Of a stretch of 64,000 nucleotides of DNA, positions 46,163 through 58,349 are shown in pieces (positions within the stretch are counted from its first letter, which is position 1; each line of letters begins with the position of its first letter). The DNA is from Lycorma delicatula (taxonomy: Eukaryota; Arthropoda; Insecta; Hemiptera; Fulgoridae), in assembly GCF_047948215.1 (NCBI RefSeq), contig NC_134461.1:89152245-89216244 (forward strand), read 5' to 3'. The translations under genes were made by a program, and so were the position numbers. The notes under the pieces were generated by a model. It did not search any database, was not told where the DNA came from, and was given only the letters and a program-made list of their open reading frames with translations.

Positions 46163-47540
46163 AAAAAGTATTTAAAGTGAATGCTATAACCGCCACACCT
46201 GTGAGAATGAAATACGGTATGCGTGCCCGCTTCAGTTAGAATCATTGAATCAAATAAACAAAAAAATATTATATTTAAATAAAATGATAAATATTTTTAA
46301 TTGTGTGTGTAAGCCGTGCATCATAAAAACGATTTGATATCAAAATATTATTATTATTTCAGTCAATTATATACTGGCTAAAATATCTATGTTGTAAACA
46401 AACTGCACAGTCTGAAAGATTTTTCACCACTAGATTTCTGCAGTGTCAGCTAGCGATAATCAATTAAAAATTTAAGATTAAATACTTGGTAGTAATAATA
46501 ATAATAATTATAATTATCAATTACTTATTAACAAATTACATGTAATTACCAATTGCTTGTTTACTTGAGGATATTTTCAATAAAAATGATTTTATTTTAT
46601 TTTTTAATTATTTATTTTAAACATTTGCATTAATTTAAACAACTATAAACGTTCAACATTTCCTTAATTTAATATTTTATATTAACTTTCAAACTGCATC
46701 TCGTGATTTAGGAACAAAATATAATTAATGAATGAAAGTAGGTTACAGGAAATACATCTTTTTCTTTCTTATTGTTACAAGAAATGTAAGGTAATTGATT
46801 CATAGAAAATACCTGATATTATTATGGTTCACGATAAATGAAGTTAGATTTTAAAAACAAATATTTCAAAATGTTTATCTTATCTAATCCACGAGAAACA
46901 GCTTTTACATAACATGTATTTATTTTATAGTATTTTTTTAACATATATTTTATAACAAATGTAAACTATAAACAGTAACAATTAAAATATATAACTAATA
47001 ATTAAAAACATAAGTTAGTGTAGCATATTTTATCAAATATAAAATTAACATCAAATAATTAACGAAACGTAAAAAAAAACACATTCAGTTCACATATAAA
47101 AATTTCTAATCTTATAATAACGGTAATAATTTCATTAATTGATTAAACAAATTATTTAACAACAAAATTTGATTTTATGCCAGTCACACAAGTTTATTAC
47201 AAGATATTTCTAAAATTAAAAACGAACAAATTTTGAATTAGTTACATAATAACGTTTAATGTGTTGTAAATAAACGTATATTTACGTTAATTATGATTTA
47301 TAAGCCTGTAATGAAGTTTATAATCTTTTTTATCTTTGAACATACGATTAAACATTTTTGTGAAACTTACGCATTCAGTTTTTGTTAAAAACACACATAA
47401 TTTGTTACAAAAGTTGACAAAAAAGTATGTATAGCTATATATATGTTATACAGTTATACATAGTTAAAAGAGTGCTTGAATGAATATTCTATAGTAAAAG
47501 AGAAACTTATTATTAACTTACCAATATTATTATAAATTAA

Positions 47541-47543
<3 letters not shown>

Positions 47544-47592
<49 letters not shown>
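47544..47592. repeat. (TA)n microsatellite followed by (GT)n
   Basis: TA run of about 49 bases; a GTGTGT run of about 16 bases follows at 47605-47620, then GCGCGCGC. This alternating purine-pyrimidine stretch could adopt non-B structures. Confidence 0.95.
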
Positions 47593-47600
<8 letters not shown>

Positions 47601-47740
47601 ATTTGTGTGTGTGTGTGTGTCTGCGCGCGCAAATAATTAATGTCTTATATTTATAAATTGGGTTCTACAGAGTAAAGGTTGTCGGAATAAAAGTACTTAC
47701 TGATAGTTTCTTCTACTAGTAAGTTCAATATTATGTATAT

Positions 47741-47742
47741 AT

Positions 47743-47774
<32 letters not shown>

Positions 47775-47791
47775 TATATATAATAATAATA
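47741..47791. repeat. (TAT)n(TA)n(TAA)n palindromic microsatellite
   Basis: TTATTATTATTATTA leads into TATATATA and then TAATAATAATAA, so the whole block is self-complementary. Confidence 0.9.
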
Positions 47792-50635
47792 AAAATTAAT
47801 CGATAAATAAGAAAAGAAAAGCAGGAAGAAATTTTAATTACTTGCATAATAAAATCAACTTAAAAATTTATATGCAAATTAAAACATATATATATTCAAA
47901 AATTAAAATAGTATTCAAAAGGATTAAAAATTATCTTTAAATTTTGATCTTTGAGGCCAAAATAAAAATTTAATCGTAGTAATAGTACTATTATCATACT
48001 ATAATCATCTTGAACTTTTAACGCAGATTAAAAAAATTCCAAATTTAAAATTTAATAAAAAATAATTGTTTTCTAGTCTTTTTTATCTTTATTTTAAATT
48101 TATTTCTATTTTTTATTTTTATTTTAAAATATGGACCGGCCTACAAATAAAACTGTCCGAATGAAAAAAATACAATCATGTGAAATTAAAAAAAATATGT
48201 GTCTCGATAAATATAAAATAATAAAAATTAAAAAAAAAACAGAGTAAAAAATTCTTTCTGGAATTTAGGAATATTTAATTTTTTCCTTAAGTTTTACAAC
48301 TAATTTTCTTTAATTTTATTATCCAGAAATACTTAAGATATCACAATAAAATAATGCTATGAATCATTATATTCCAAAGTTAATAAAAAAATTTTTCTAA
48401 AGGTCTACGTGACACATGAAATTTTTATTTAAAAAATCATTCGCTAAAGTTACCCAAAAATTTTTCAGCTGGACCGTCAGAAACAATTTTTCACAAAATG
48501 AAAAACGAATCGTTTAATAAAATATAGGATTTTTGTTTTCGAATGTAAAAACGTTTTTCAGCTGGAAAAAATTTAATTTAAAAATGTTTCTAACAATCTA
48601 CAATTAAATAGATTATTTTTTTAAAATAAAACTAATACTTTTCTTTTCAGGATTAATTTTTATTTGAATAATAGAACAAGGTCAAAACATCACTGTCATA
48701 TCTGCATATGCATTATATGAGATCCGGTAAATAATTATCGTGCATTCAAATTTTGGTTAATCTTCATCACGCTTTTTTTATATTTTTTCTTTAAGATGCA
48801 TGACGAAGGTTGAAAAATCGTGTTAATTTTTCACACATTAATTTAAGCAAACACTTACATGACAATTGTTTGACTTTGCTCAATCAATGAAATAGAAACT
48901 ACTTATTATTAAAAAAATATTAATTTTTTCTAAACTATTTAAATTAAAAAAAAAAAAAAATATTAAGAACTTAAAAATACATTCTGTAATTCTGTTAAGG
49001 AATAGTGATTTAATCTACTTGGCAAAACTCTGAAAAGATATGTTAGAATTTAAAAATTATATTTCACTAACAACCTTATAATAAAAAACGTATTATATGT
49101 TGTTAAAGGATCTTCTTTACTAGATTACTTTTGTGAGTAAAAGTTTTTTTAAATAAATTTATACGAATTAAGGTAAATTACATAAATGGAAACCCTATTT
49201 GCCGGATTAAAATTTTATCTATTTGCGATTTTAACCATCCTTACTTTCATTATATAAATGACTGTTTATATAGAATGTATGTCAAATAACAGTTATAATT
49301 GTAGTTTAAGTTATTTTGTTTTTTATATTTAAATAATTTGGTAATAATATATTTTAAAAAGAATTCCTACTACGGATCTCTATAAAGATTGAAATGTTTT
49401 TACACTGAATTTGTTTACATTAATCTATATTATTAATTAAGGAGATAGATAGATTGTGAAACAACGAAAAAACTTTCATAGGAAGTATCTCGCCACTCAG
49501 ACAATCTCTGTATTTTTTTACTAACACCAAATACGAGTAAAAAGTACATTCGTCTTATGTAAGGGTAGAATACAGATGAAATCGTGTAGACCAGTTTGTC
49601 TGCAAATATTAAAGCTGTTTCGTTGTGTTATGCTATGAAATAAATACTTTTTTTTCTGATGCTTACTAACTAATTTTAATAATATATTTTTCTTTACGTT
49701 TTATTTAATTTCAGTCACCTTTAGAAGTAAATTCGATTTGAATAAGTACCAAGATAAATGAAATTATTTAAAACAATATAAAATAATTTAAATAAAACCT
49801 AAAATCTAATAATTTAACAATGAATTAAAAAATTATAACAAACATAAAACAAAAATTAAAAGTAGAAGAGGTTTTTATTTAACACAAGTTTTTCGGGTTT
49901 GCTCATTTTTCAAAATTTTTTTGATGTATTTACTTTTAAAGAGGTAAATATATTATTAAACAGAATTACAACTTTGTCAAGGACTAAACAAGCTCAATTT
50001 TTAAACAATTTAAAACTTTCCAAAAATCTTAATTTTTTTTACCTCTCACTGAAAGAAATATTTAAAACATTATTTTTGTACACCGTATGGGATACGGGAC
50101 AGTTTAATAATTAATGTGGTAACTTGGATTAATTTTCGCAAGCTGTCAAATAATTTTAGTCTTAAAGTAAAGACCTTTTAACGGCTCTTTTGAGGTAATA
50201 TTTATTTATATTTCATTATAGTAATCGCAAAATAAATCTTTGTAATTTTTTTTCTGTACTTCTTTCTATTTAAACTAAAGCTTACTTTTAATAAAAAAAG
50301 AATCACGATTTAAAAATACATAAAAAATTAAATACGGGTCAAATTAAAATCCTCCTCTTTCACATTCAAGTCGCTTAAACAGTTTTTTTGCATAAACAAT
50401 TTTGTTCCTTAATTTAAAAATTATTATTAAAATATTTCAGTTGTAAACTGGTGTATTTAATTTAAACTATATGATAAATAAATGAACAGGTAAAAAAAAC
50501 AGTCAGCAAAATGTACACGTAATTTTTTATCTCTAAATAATTGTAACTTAGAATATTAATGAAAATAATGTTTGATTAAAATTTTTATTATATTTCGTAA
50601 CGCTTAAAAGGAGTATTTTCTTTAACTTATTGGAT

Positions 50636-51875
50636 TTAACAAATCCAACCGTTTGTTTCAAATTCTTCTAATCTTCTCTCCATTATACTCAAATATGATT
50701 TGTTTTTGAAATAACTTTTTATTCGAGCATCGTTCTTTTTCTTTTCCATAAGTGGAACTTTACTTGGATCAGCGATTGACATCGGCAATGCCCCTATTGT
50801 AATAAAAACAGCATAGAATGTACGTTCTTCAATTGCATCCTTTAAATTCGACATATTAAGCCTCTTATTACTACCGAATAATTCGAGAGATTTATTTAAT
50901 TCATGTAAATATATCGTTAAAAGTGTATCATATTGCTCTAATCGTACTTCTTCTTGAACAGTACCGTAAATAAAATGTAATAAATCGAATGCTGGCGATC
51001 CATATCGACTTATTTGAAAATCGATAACTTTTATGTCAGTTGGTGTATTATCATCAGTATATCTAAACATCATGTTAGTTGTCCAAAAATCACCGTGATT
51101 TAAAACATTAAATTCATTTTTCTTAGGTTTCAATTTTTTTTGAGCGATACTCCATAAATTATTTTCAAATCTTCGAAGAGGTTCGTTGTATTTGCTTAAA
51201 TCTGGCTTTTTTGAACAACTATCTCTAGCGCATCTAAAAAAGGTACTCATATATTTTTCGGAAGACTGTTTCATACCCGGCTGAAACATAATTTCTCTTG
51301 CCGCTTTTATAATCAATTGGGATTCTGTTTCGTATAATTTCGCTGAAGCTGCATGAAATTTAGCCAAAGCCGATAAAGCTATTTTGCTTTCTTTAAAATT
51401 TAATAGTTTCATTCTATCCGCCATTTTATAACCGCTTTCTTTTAAATCTTCCAAAATCAAAACGTGTTCATTGGTTGTATGAAATAATTTTGGCGTCAAA
51501 TCTTTCCATCTTTCACCGAATATTGATTTAAATTTTGGTAATACTTCATTATAAATAATAGATTCCTTCTCAAAAATTCCAATTTTGGCTCTTAATCCTT
51601 CTTCTTCCGCTTCTAAAGGTACTTTAACAATTAATGATATGTTTTGTAAATTATTATCATCGTTTACCTTACATGCTGCTTCTACTCTATATATCATACA
51701 CGCGTAATTATTACCTTTTGGTATTGGCAAATTTATTTTAATATTTTCAATTGATAAAATATTGGATTCTGTACATTTTTCATAATTACCATCTTTTAGT
51801 TTCCATCCATTAGTACACAATGCGGATTTTATGAATTCTTTTGTTAGCCATTCTGGATATTTATGTCTTTCTTCT
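50636..51875 (-). CDS. EcKinase-like (EcKL/CHK kinase-like) exon, start codon not local
   Basis: A single open exon of 412 codons encodes a full EcKL kinase domain: YPEWLTKEFIKSAL at the N-terminus (after exon residue 6), LIVKVP with the ATP-site lysine, ILEDLKESGYKMA, LAKFHAAS, HGDFWTTN (about residues 260-267) and the VIDFQ box (about 285). It ends at TAA (50636-50638). The N-terminal region has a short insertion relative to the two proteins at 3953 and 8923. No in-frame ATG lies between the likely 3' splice site (TTTTTATTTTTAG, ending at 51876) and the kinase start; an in-frame TGA lies just upstream at 51896-51898. The exon begins with the third base of a codon, so an upstream coding exon must supply the start unless the gene has lost it. 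A TTG at 51820 is not a plausible start. Codon use and integrity suggest it is functional. Confidence 0.88.
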
Positions 51876-51877
51876 CT
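51876..51877 (-). other. Predicted 3' splice site
   Basis: The minus strand reads CTGACTAATTATTTTTATTTTTAG, then AGAAGAAAGACATAAATATCC. CTGAC or CTAAT could serve as a branch point. The position matches the 5' acceptors of the other EcKL loci. Confidence 0.65.
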
Positions 51878-52318
51878 AAAAATAAAAATAATTAGTCAGA
51901 TATGTTTACAATAATAATTAATATTTTACAGTATTATATTTAATTATTTTTTAAATTTAAATAGCCTTTTACTTTTAATAGAAACTGGTTTAAGCCTAAT
52001 TTCTGGTTCCTGAATCTACTTCAAAGGTATAAAAAAAAATCAAGTGTATAATATATAGACTAATTACCGAAAACCAAAATGTATAAAAATAATATTAACG
52101 TCAAGACAAGCAATTATACTAAAATAAAATCAGCATTGAAGTAGAAGTCAGGAAAAAATCATGGTTAAAAAAAACCAGTTAATGGAAATAATTAACTTTT
52201 ATTTAAAATTAATCCGTGGTCGTTCCTGTATTATTTATGAGGATTTGGGTACACTTAAAAAATAATTATATGGATTATTGTAAATTACACACAAAAAATC
52301 TAATGTGGACATCACAAG
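51878..52318. other. No exon placed; presumed 5' intron
   Basis: Lies just upstream of the EcKL exon. I could not identify the first coding exon, and AT-richness prevents choosing a donor site by eye. Confidence 0.35.
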
Positions 52319-52992
52319 ACTTCCTTATACGCCTGTTAAATTCCGTATACACATTTTTTAAAATGAAAAATACACATAATTTTATTTTATTAATAACTTC
52401 TGATATTTTTATATATTTTTTTTTTTATTGTTATTATTGAATTATTATTTATCGTAAAACTTTTTTCACAATCAGAGGTTTATAATTATTAATAAATCAA
52501 TAAAATTAAAAAAAAAGTTAAAGAAAAAAGAAGAGATGAAGTCGGATTTGAACCGATGTAAGATCCAAATATTTAATTAATTAAAATTTTGTTTGGCTAT
52601 AACTCTGGAACCAATGAAAATAAGTACCTTTTATGATATATCATTGAAAAGCTCTCAATGGGAAGTTATTACTGCTGTTAAGAAAACGTCCAAAATCCAA
52701 TTTTTTTTTGGATTTTGGGCTTTTTTGTCTCACAGTCGATTGCAATCAAAAGGGAAGGTGCACAGCTAGATGTTACAATAGTCCTAAATCCAAAATTTCA
52801 ACATACTACGGCCAATGGTTTTTGATTTTTGCGAGATACATACGTACATACATACATACATACGACGTATAGACGTCACGCCGAAACTAGTCAAAATGAA
52901 TTCAGGGATGGTCAAGATGGGTATTTCCGTTGAAATCTGAAAACCGAAATTTTTTGCGATCATAATACTTTCTTTACTTCGTACAAAGAAGT
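52319..52992 (+). mobile_element. MITE-C, full length
   Basis: 674 bp from ACTTCCTTATACGCC to CGTACAAAGAAGT, with one mismatch in each terminal repeat compared with the 38446 copy. It carries the same body landmarks. It lies upstream of the EcKL exon, possibly within its intron or promoter. Confidence 0.9.
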
Positions 52993-55957
52993 AAAAATAT
53001 TAATTTAGAATAATATAAAAATCTTATGTGATTTAGTACAGTCACGATTAACAGAACTATGTCTTAGTGGGTTATGAACGAAATGGACGTAGGTGATCTT
53101 ATAACAGTCTGAAGTCATTCTCAAGTTCGTATGAAAATAAACGTTTCGTGAATTTCAGTTTTATGTTATAATTAATGATAAATTTAATGTTCACGTTATC
53201 GACATACTTTGCTCGTTTGGTTAAATTACAGAGATTGTCTCAGGATTGCTTGTCCTGAGGATTAGGAAAAGATATATAATTAAAAAGCATAGACATTAAG
53301 TAACTTTCAATTATATTTATTATTTGTAAGGTTGTCCTTTAAAAAATCTAATAATAGCTGAGTAACCAATTAGTTAAATTATCTCAGTTTTCTTTTAACA
53401 AAAGGGCATAGAATACAAAATAATTTTCTATGAAATATTTTCGTATTAAATTCGCTTTAAATTTACATCTTTTAAATATTTTTTCTATCAGAAAGTATTA
53501 ATAAAAATAAAACTTTTTCTCTCTCAAAAAAGCCTGATTTCCTCGTTAAAAAGTTCCAAATATGTTCTGTTTGAAAGTTTTCTTAAGAATTTTTTGTGTA
53601 GTTTGACTTTTGACCTCCTATTTTTTCCTTTTTTTTAATAGCTTTCTTATCCCGAGTAAATAATGTCCTAGTAAGATCAAATATTCTCATCAAACGGGCT
53701 TAATGGGAATTTTAATCATTGAATTTATCTATAATTTCATCTTTGAGATTTCTATAAAATCGATTCTACCATTCTTATATGATACAAGAACGGGATCATA
53801 AGTTTTCAAATAATTATTAACTACCTAGTTTTATTTCATAATTTTTCATAAAAATAATTTTATTTTGTAATTTGCAAAAGAAAAAGATAGTAATGAGTAA
53901 AAAGAATCTTATGACGACTTCATACCATCGTTATCAATGATAATTCTTTATTGAAAGGCAAGTAATTTTATGTTGATAGTTAAAAACAATAAAATGTTAG
54001 AAGATTTTACAAAAAAAAAAAAGGGAAGAGTGTTGAAAATTAATGGGTTGATAAAATTTTTAATTAAAAGCTCTTTAACAAATGTTCAGTAAATAAATGT
54101 ACTGTTGAAAATACCTATTTTAATCCTGGAGAAGGAAAAAAAACTTCTTTTAGAGATAAAAATATTATTTTTCTTTCTAAGAAAGAATAATTTCTATGAT
54201 TAAAAAAATATGTTTCTATGATTAATTCACTATAAAAGCTTAAACATTTTTTATAGGAATATGAAATGGAAATCTTATAACGGTATGGCTTCTTTTATTA
54301 TTTGAGCAGAAATCAGGGAAAAATTTTTCGTTACAACTCGAAAACGATTCTGGATTCACATTTAAATAAACGTTTTCTTTATTTTTACTCGTAGAATACA
54401 TACTGAAATTCTTCCAGTTTCTTCATGAGGGAGTCTGTATACGTACTTAATGAAATAACTTTGTGTTGTTTTTTCATAGAGAAGTTCCTTGATCTCGTTT
54501 GAAATCAACCTTCATAATCATGGACTAGTAAAATAAGGCCCCTGCTGAAAATTATCTCGTTAAAGTTATTATATTACACCTTAACTGCGAACAACTTTAT
54601 TAATTTAAAAAATAAAAACAAGAATGAAATAGAATATGTTTAAATAGATATATTTGAAACACTTGGTTTTTGTTTAAATGTATTCTGTTTGGAATTAAAA
54701 CTAAGTATTTTAATAACATAAACAACAGAATTTTTTTTTATTAGTAATTATTCATTTGTTTATCAATTATTTCTATTAATAAAATGTTCTTAATATTGTT
54801 TCTTATTATAGTCCTATAATTATTCGGAAATTTATGCTTCTAAAGAAAATGAAAACCAATTGTGAAATATGTGAAAATTGGCTAACCAACTCAATAAACC
54901 TTCAACCCGATCGAAAAAAATAAGAATATTAATTATTAGGTTGTTGATGATATACTCGTATCTTTTGAATTATTTTTCACGTTTTTATTTTAACAAAATT
55001 GAAAATTTGGTTAAAAAATAATTGTAAAACACTACTTTTCTTTGCGAAACATTTTATAATTGAGGTATATTTGTGCATTAATATAAGATCAGACTTGTTG
55101 TTTCTCGTCTTCATTAATCTACAACAAGATTAGAAGATATATAATTCGAATACAATAAAAATATGCACCAATTCGATTAAGAAATTAATTTAGTAATTAT
55201 CTTACTAAAAAAAATGAATTATAAAGATTTCTGATATCCGTACACCACCTCCCTTCATGCAAACACGTGAAATTAAAGTGAATGTAATATAACACTGTAG
55301 TATACATAAATGTAACAAGTCCAGTTTTTCAGGAAGTTTGATAATATTTATAATTTAAACCTAATGGATTATTTATATGTTTAAAAGAGCTAAAAAAAAA
55401 AAATAAATTAAATATAACAGGTTATATATCAAATAATACTTTGGAGGGCAAAGAGATCCTGTTTAAAAATATTTGTTATTAAAGTTTTTCATGGGGAAAG
55501 CAGAAAAAAATTTACTGAAAGATTTGTTCGATGTTATGAATTTTGAAAATCAAAATAATAGTGTTTATTTTTTTAAAGTTATACTACTTTCGAGAATTAT
55601 GGCCCATAACTAGGACAATTTTTTATCGTATATACGTAAACACACATTGAAGGAAATTTTTCTTGCTCAAAATATTTTTAATATTTTAATAAAAGAATTA
55701 TTTTGGAAGTACTTTGAAAAAGACTTTCGTTCGATCACGCGATAGAGTACCATTTTGTTGAAACGTGACCTCAGTCAAATATTGGTTCATAACGCGTACA
55801 AAGCAAAATAACTTTATTAATAAAATTCAGCCTTTTAAGGGGCTGTATTTTAAAATGTAATCTTTTTATTTTAATTAGATCTACATATATCTCTTAAATT
55901 ACCGTTATAGAACTACAATCCCCAAATATTATATCAATATACGAATATTTATAATAT
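52993..55957. other. No gene recognised
   Basis: AT-rich and apparently featureless at the level of coding, RNA or transposon signals. Long homopolymer runs occur near 54008 and 55391. Confidence 0.4.
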
Positions 55958-55989
55958 TACTAGCAGACCCGGCAATGCTTCGCTATTGC

Positions 55990-56040
<51 letters not shown>
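55990..56040. repeat. (TA)n(GA)n compound microsatellite
   Basis: TA run 55990-56014 passing directly into GA run 56015-56040. Confidence 0.95.
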
Positions 56041-56099
56041 TTTAAATGAACACAATTGAAAATTTTATAAAAAAATTAAAAACTGATCTTCACAAATTT

Positions 56100-56235
56100 T
56101 ACCTTTCACTTTTTCTCCTCCCCCTTTTCCCTTTCCAACTTCTCCCTCACCACTCTCCCAGTTTCCTTTTTACCCTTTCCCCTTTACGCTTTCCATCTTT
56201 TCCCCTTTTTCCATTTTCCCCTTTTCCCTTTTGCC
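56100..56235. repeat. Polypyrimidine (C/T-rich) tract
   Basis: An unbroken run of CCCTTTTCC-like sequence on the plus strand. It creates spurious reading frames on both strands (56046-56300 plus and 56147-56329 minus), which are not genes. Confidence 0.9.
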
Positions 56236-56329
56236 CGCGCGTAAATCGATCCATTACTTTTTTGGTTTGTAGCGGACACCCGTACGAACATACCTTATAA
56301 TATATATATATATATATGCTATCTAACAA

Positions 56330-56365
<36 letters not shown>

Positions 56366-56394
56366 AAAAAAGTCTATTTGTATATTTGTTTCGT

Positions 56395-56680
56395 AAATAT
56401 CTCGACACCGGCCCCACTTAGCGGGTATAGTTTTTACAAAAATATTTCTTTTCACATAACTAATATTCATATTCTGAATATGAACCAAATCAATCCATTA
56501 ATATAATTTTTCTAAATATCTCAACCCCAGCGCCATCTAGCGGGTTCATTTTTTCCAGAGATAATTCTTTCCATGTAAGTAACATGTATTCTGAATACGA
56601 GGTAAATCGGACCATAAATACAATTTTTCGAAATATCTCGACGCCAGCGCCACCTAGCGGGTCCAAACTAATTCAGAAAC
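56395..56680 (+). repeat. Three ~118-bp tandem units
   Basis: Each unit starts AAATATCTCRACNCCRGCNCCA with CTTAGCGGG, TCTAGCGGG or CCTAGCGGG, followed by a variable AT part with TATTCTGAATA-like palindromes. Spacings are about 119 and 117 bases. Confidence 0.85.
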
Positions 56681-56795
56681 CTTCCCTGCCATGCGTCCAA
56701 CCATTTCCCAAAGTTTCATCGCTATCGAATGAATGGTTTAGGAAGGCATAAGAGACATACAGACAGACAAACATTCATTTTTATATACATAGATT

Positions 56796-57619
56796 TTTAT
56801 ATTAACATGTTCGCTGCATTTGTGTGCTGTAACAGAGAGTTGCTGTGTTCTTGTCAATGTTTTAGTAATTCCGTACAGTGCTGAAATGCGAGTAATTGAG
56901 CATATTTTATAATTATTAAAATTTTAAAGCATACATAAACCGTTAAATGTTAAATTTGCATTATATTAATCAACGCAGATAATTGTATTAATTTCGCTGT
57001 CTGAAAATGGATCAAATTAAAAAAAAGTTTTAATTCAAATTTAAACCAAATTTAAAAAAAATTCATTGAAAATAAATTTAATATTTTTTGTCATCATTTA
57101 ATCCAAAGTATGTATTAAGGAACTAAATTATAATTTTTTCATGCAAACGCGATTTTTTTTATGTCAGCCCAAATATTAATAATTACAATACTAGGAAAGA
57201 AATGCCTCTAATTACTTGTTAGTTTAAACAGGTAAATAAAAAAAAAAAATCTTTTATTTATTTTTAGTGATAAATTAGGATTTTGAAATTTCACCTTTTC
57301 TCTAATTTAGAAAACTCGTAAACGATGTACGATCTTAAAATAACAAAAGAATAAAAATAAATAAAGAACTAAAAAAAATTACAAACTGTAAAAAATACAG
57401 TATTCAATTTTAAATCTAAAGCAATTAAATCTACCAAATTAGTAAATAAATTATTACGTTACAAAAAATCTTTTCTTACCAACAAAGCAGAAATAAGCGC
57501 GAAATTGCTTTTGTTTTATTTCTTGTTGTTTTTTCCTTTTCGAATCAGTAAATATAATCACTGTTAAAAAAATTATCAGTTTTAAAAAAATCGTATGTTT
57601 ATAACTTTATAAATAATTT
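56796..57619. other. No gene seen
   Basis: AT-rich sequence; nothing specific. Confidence 0.4.
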
Positions 57620-58200
57620 TTACTTTCCCGTCTAGATAGCGCTATAACAGAGCTCTAGAAGGAAAAGTATTGTACAATCCAATTTGGGCATATGCGATTT
57701 TGACCTGATCATGACGTTACGATACCTAAAGAACCCAAAAATTTAAAAAACCGGATGGAAATTTTCCGGATGTTAATGTTCTTATGTACGTGTGTTTGAT
57801 GTTGGCCTCTAAATCACCTTATATTTTCAGAACTACCGGACCGATTTTGACTAAACTTGGTCAGATTACTTCTATATATGGGATATTAATGCCATAAAAT
57901 TTTCAACCTAAAAGGTCAAAAGGGTGAGGTTGTACAGCAAGATCACCCTTAGTATCTCGCCTAACATATCATATTTTTTCTTAGGTTCAAAAATTTTGTT
58001 AAAAAAAAAATTTCCAAAAAAAGTGTAATTTTCTCAAAATATTTCTTAAATATGGTCATATTTTTCTTAGGCTCATTTGTTAACAATGAAAAAATAACAG
58101 TATTTACAAAAAAACATTTTTCAAAATCGTACCACCACCCCAAGAAATGCTGTATAGTCTTCCGCTATGTTGTGACGTCACAGATGAGTGGTAGAATTAA
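57620..58200 (+). repeat. Repeat D, copy 2
   Basis: Related to 44880-45430 (see that entry) with GGATGGAAATTTTCCGGA, ACCGGACCGATTTTGAC, TTACTTCTATATATGGGATA and a closing TGTGACGTCACAGATGAG. Starting at TTTTTACTTTCCCGTCTAGA it has a longer 5' part than copy 1. Confidence 0.8.
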
Positions 58201-58229
58201 ATAAAGAGTAATACTTAAAGCGTAAAAAT

Positions 58230-58330
58230 GTAAGTCGGTCTGGCTGGGTCTCGAATTCGATCGCCCGGTTGACTCGGTACCTGGTGCGTTAAGTACCTGG
58301 TGCGTTAATTTTAAATTAATTTGTGTGGGT
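58230..58330 (-). repeat. tRNA-like segment with a 16-bp tandem duplication
   Basis: On the minus strand the sequence reads ACCAGGTACCGAGTCAACC, GGGCGATCGAATTCGAGACC and CAGCCAGACCGA. The GATCGAATTCGAGACC part is reminiscent of a B box, and a tRNA-derived origin is possible. GTACCTGGTGCGTTAA occurs twice in tandem (58277-58292 and 58293-58308), probably a recent slippage event. Confidence 0.5.
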
Positions 58331-58349
58331 AAGGCGTGTATCAGAAACA

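Larger units (their letters stand above)
46163..50635. other. AT-rich region with microsatellites, no gene
   Basis: No coding sequence was recognised in about 4.5 kb downstream of the EcKL exon at 50636. The frame at 49899-50114 is AT-driven and has no motif. Confidence 0.45.
55958..56795 (+). mobile_element. Non-autonomous element with internal ~118-bp tandem repeats
   Basis: The head ACTAGCAGACCCGGCAATGC and the tail ACAGACAGACAAACATTCAT with TTTATATACATAGATTTTTA are typical of a common arthropod dispersed element. Inside are TA (55990-56014) and GA (56015-56040) tracts, a C/T-rich stretch (56100-56235), another TA tract and three tandem units starting near 56395, 56514 and 56631. There is no coding capacity. 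Assignment to a class is open. Confidence 0.7.

Noticed and set aside
45877..46196. Overlapping frames on both strands
   Set aside because: Part of a full-length MITE-C, with an ACATACAT run making low-complexity protein.
50636..51820. TTG at 51820 as the start of the third EcKL
   Set aside because: TTG is not a usual start in insects, and homology continues upstream (WLTKEFIKSAL) to the splice acceptor.
56046..56329. Frames on both strands (84 and 60 codons)
   Set aside because: They are translations of a C/T-rich tract and flanking microsatellites inside a dispersed element.
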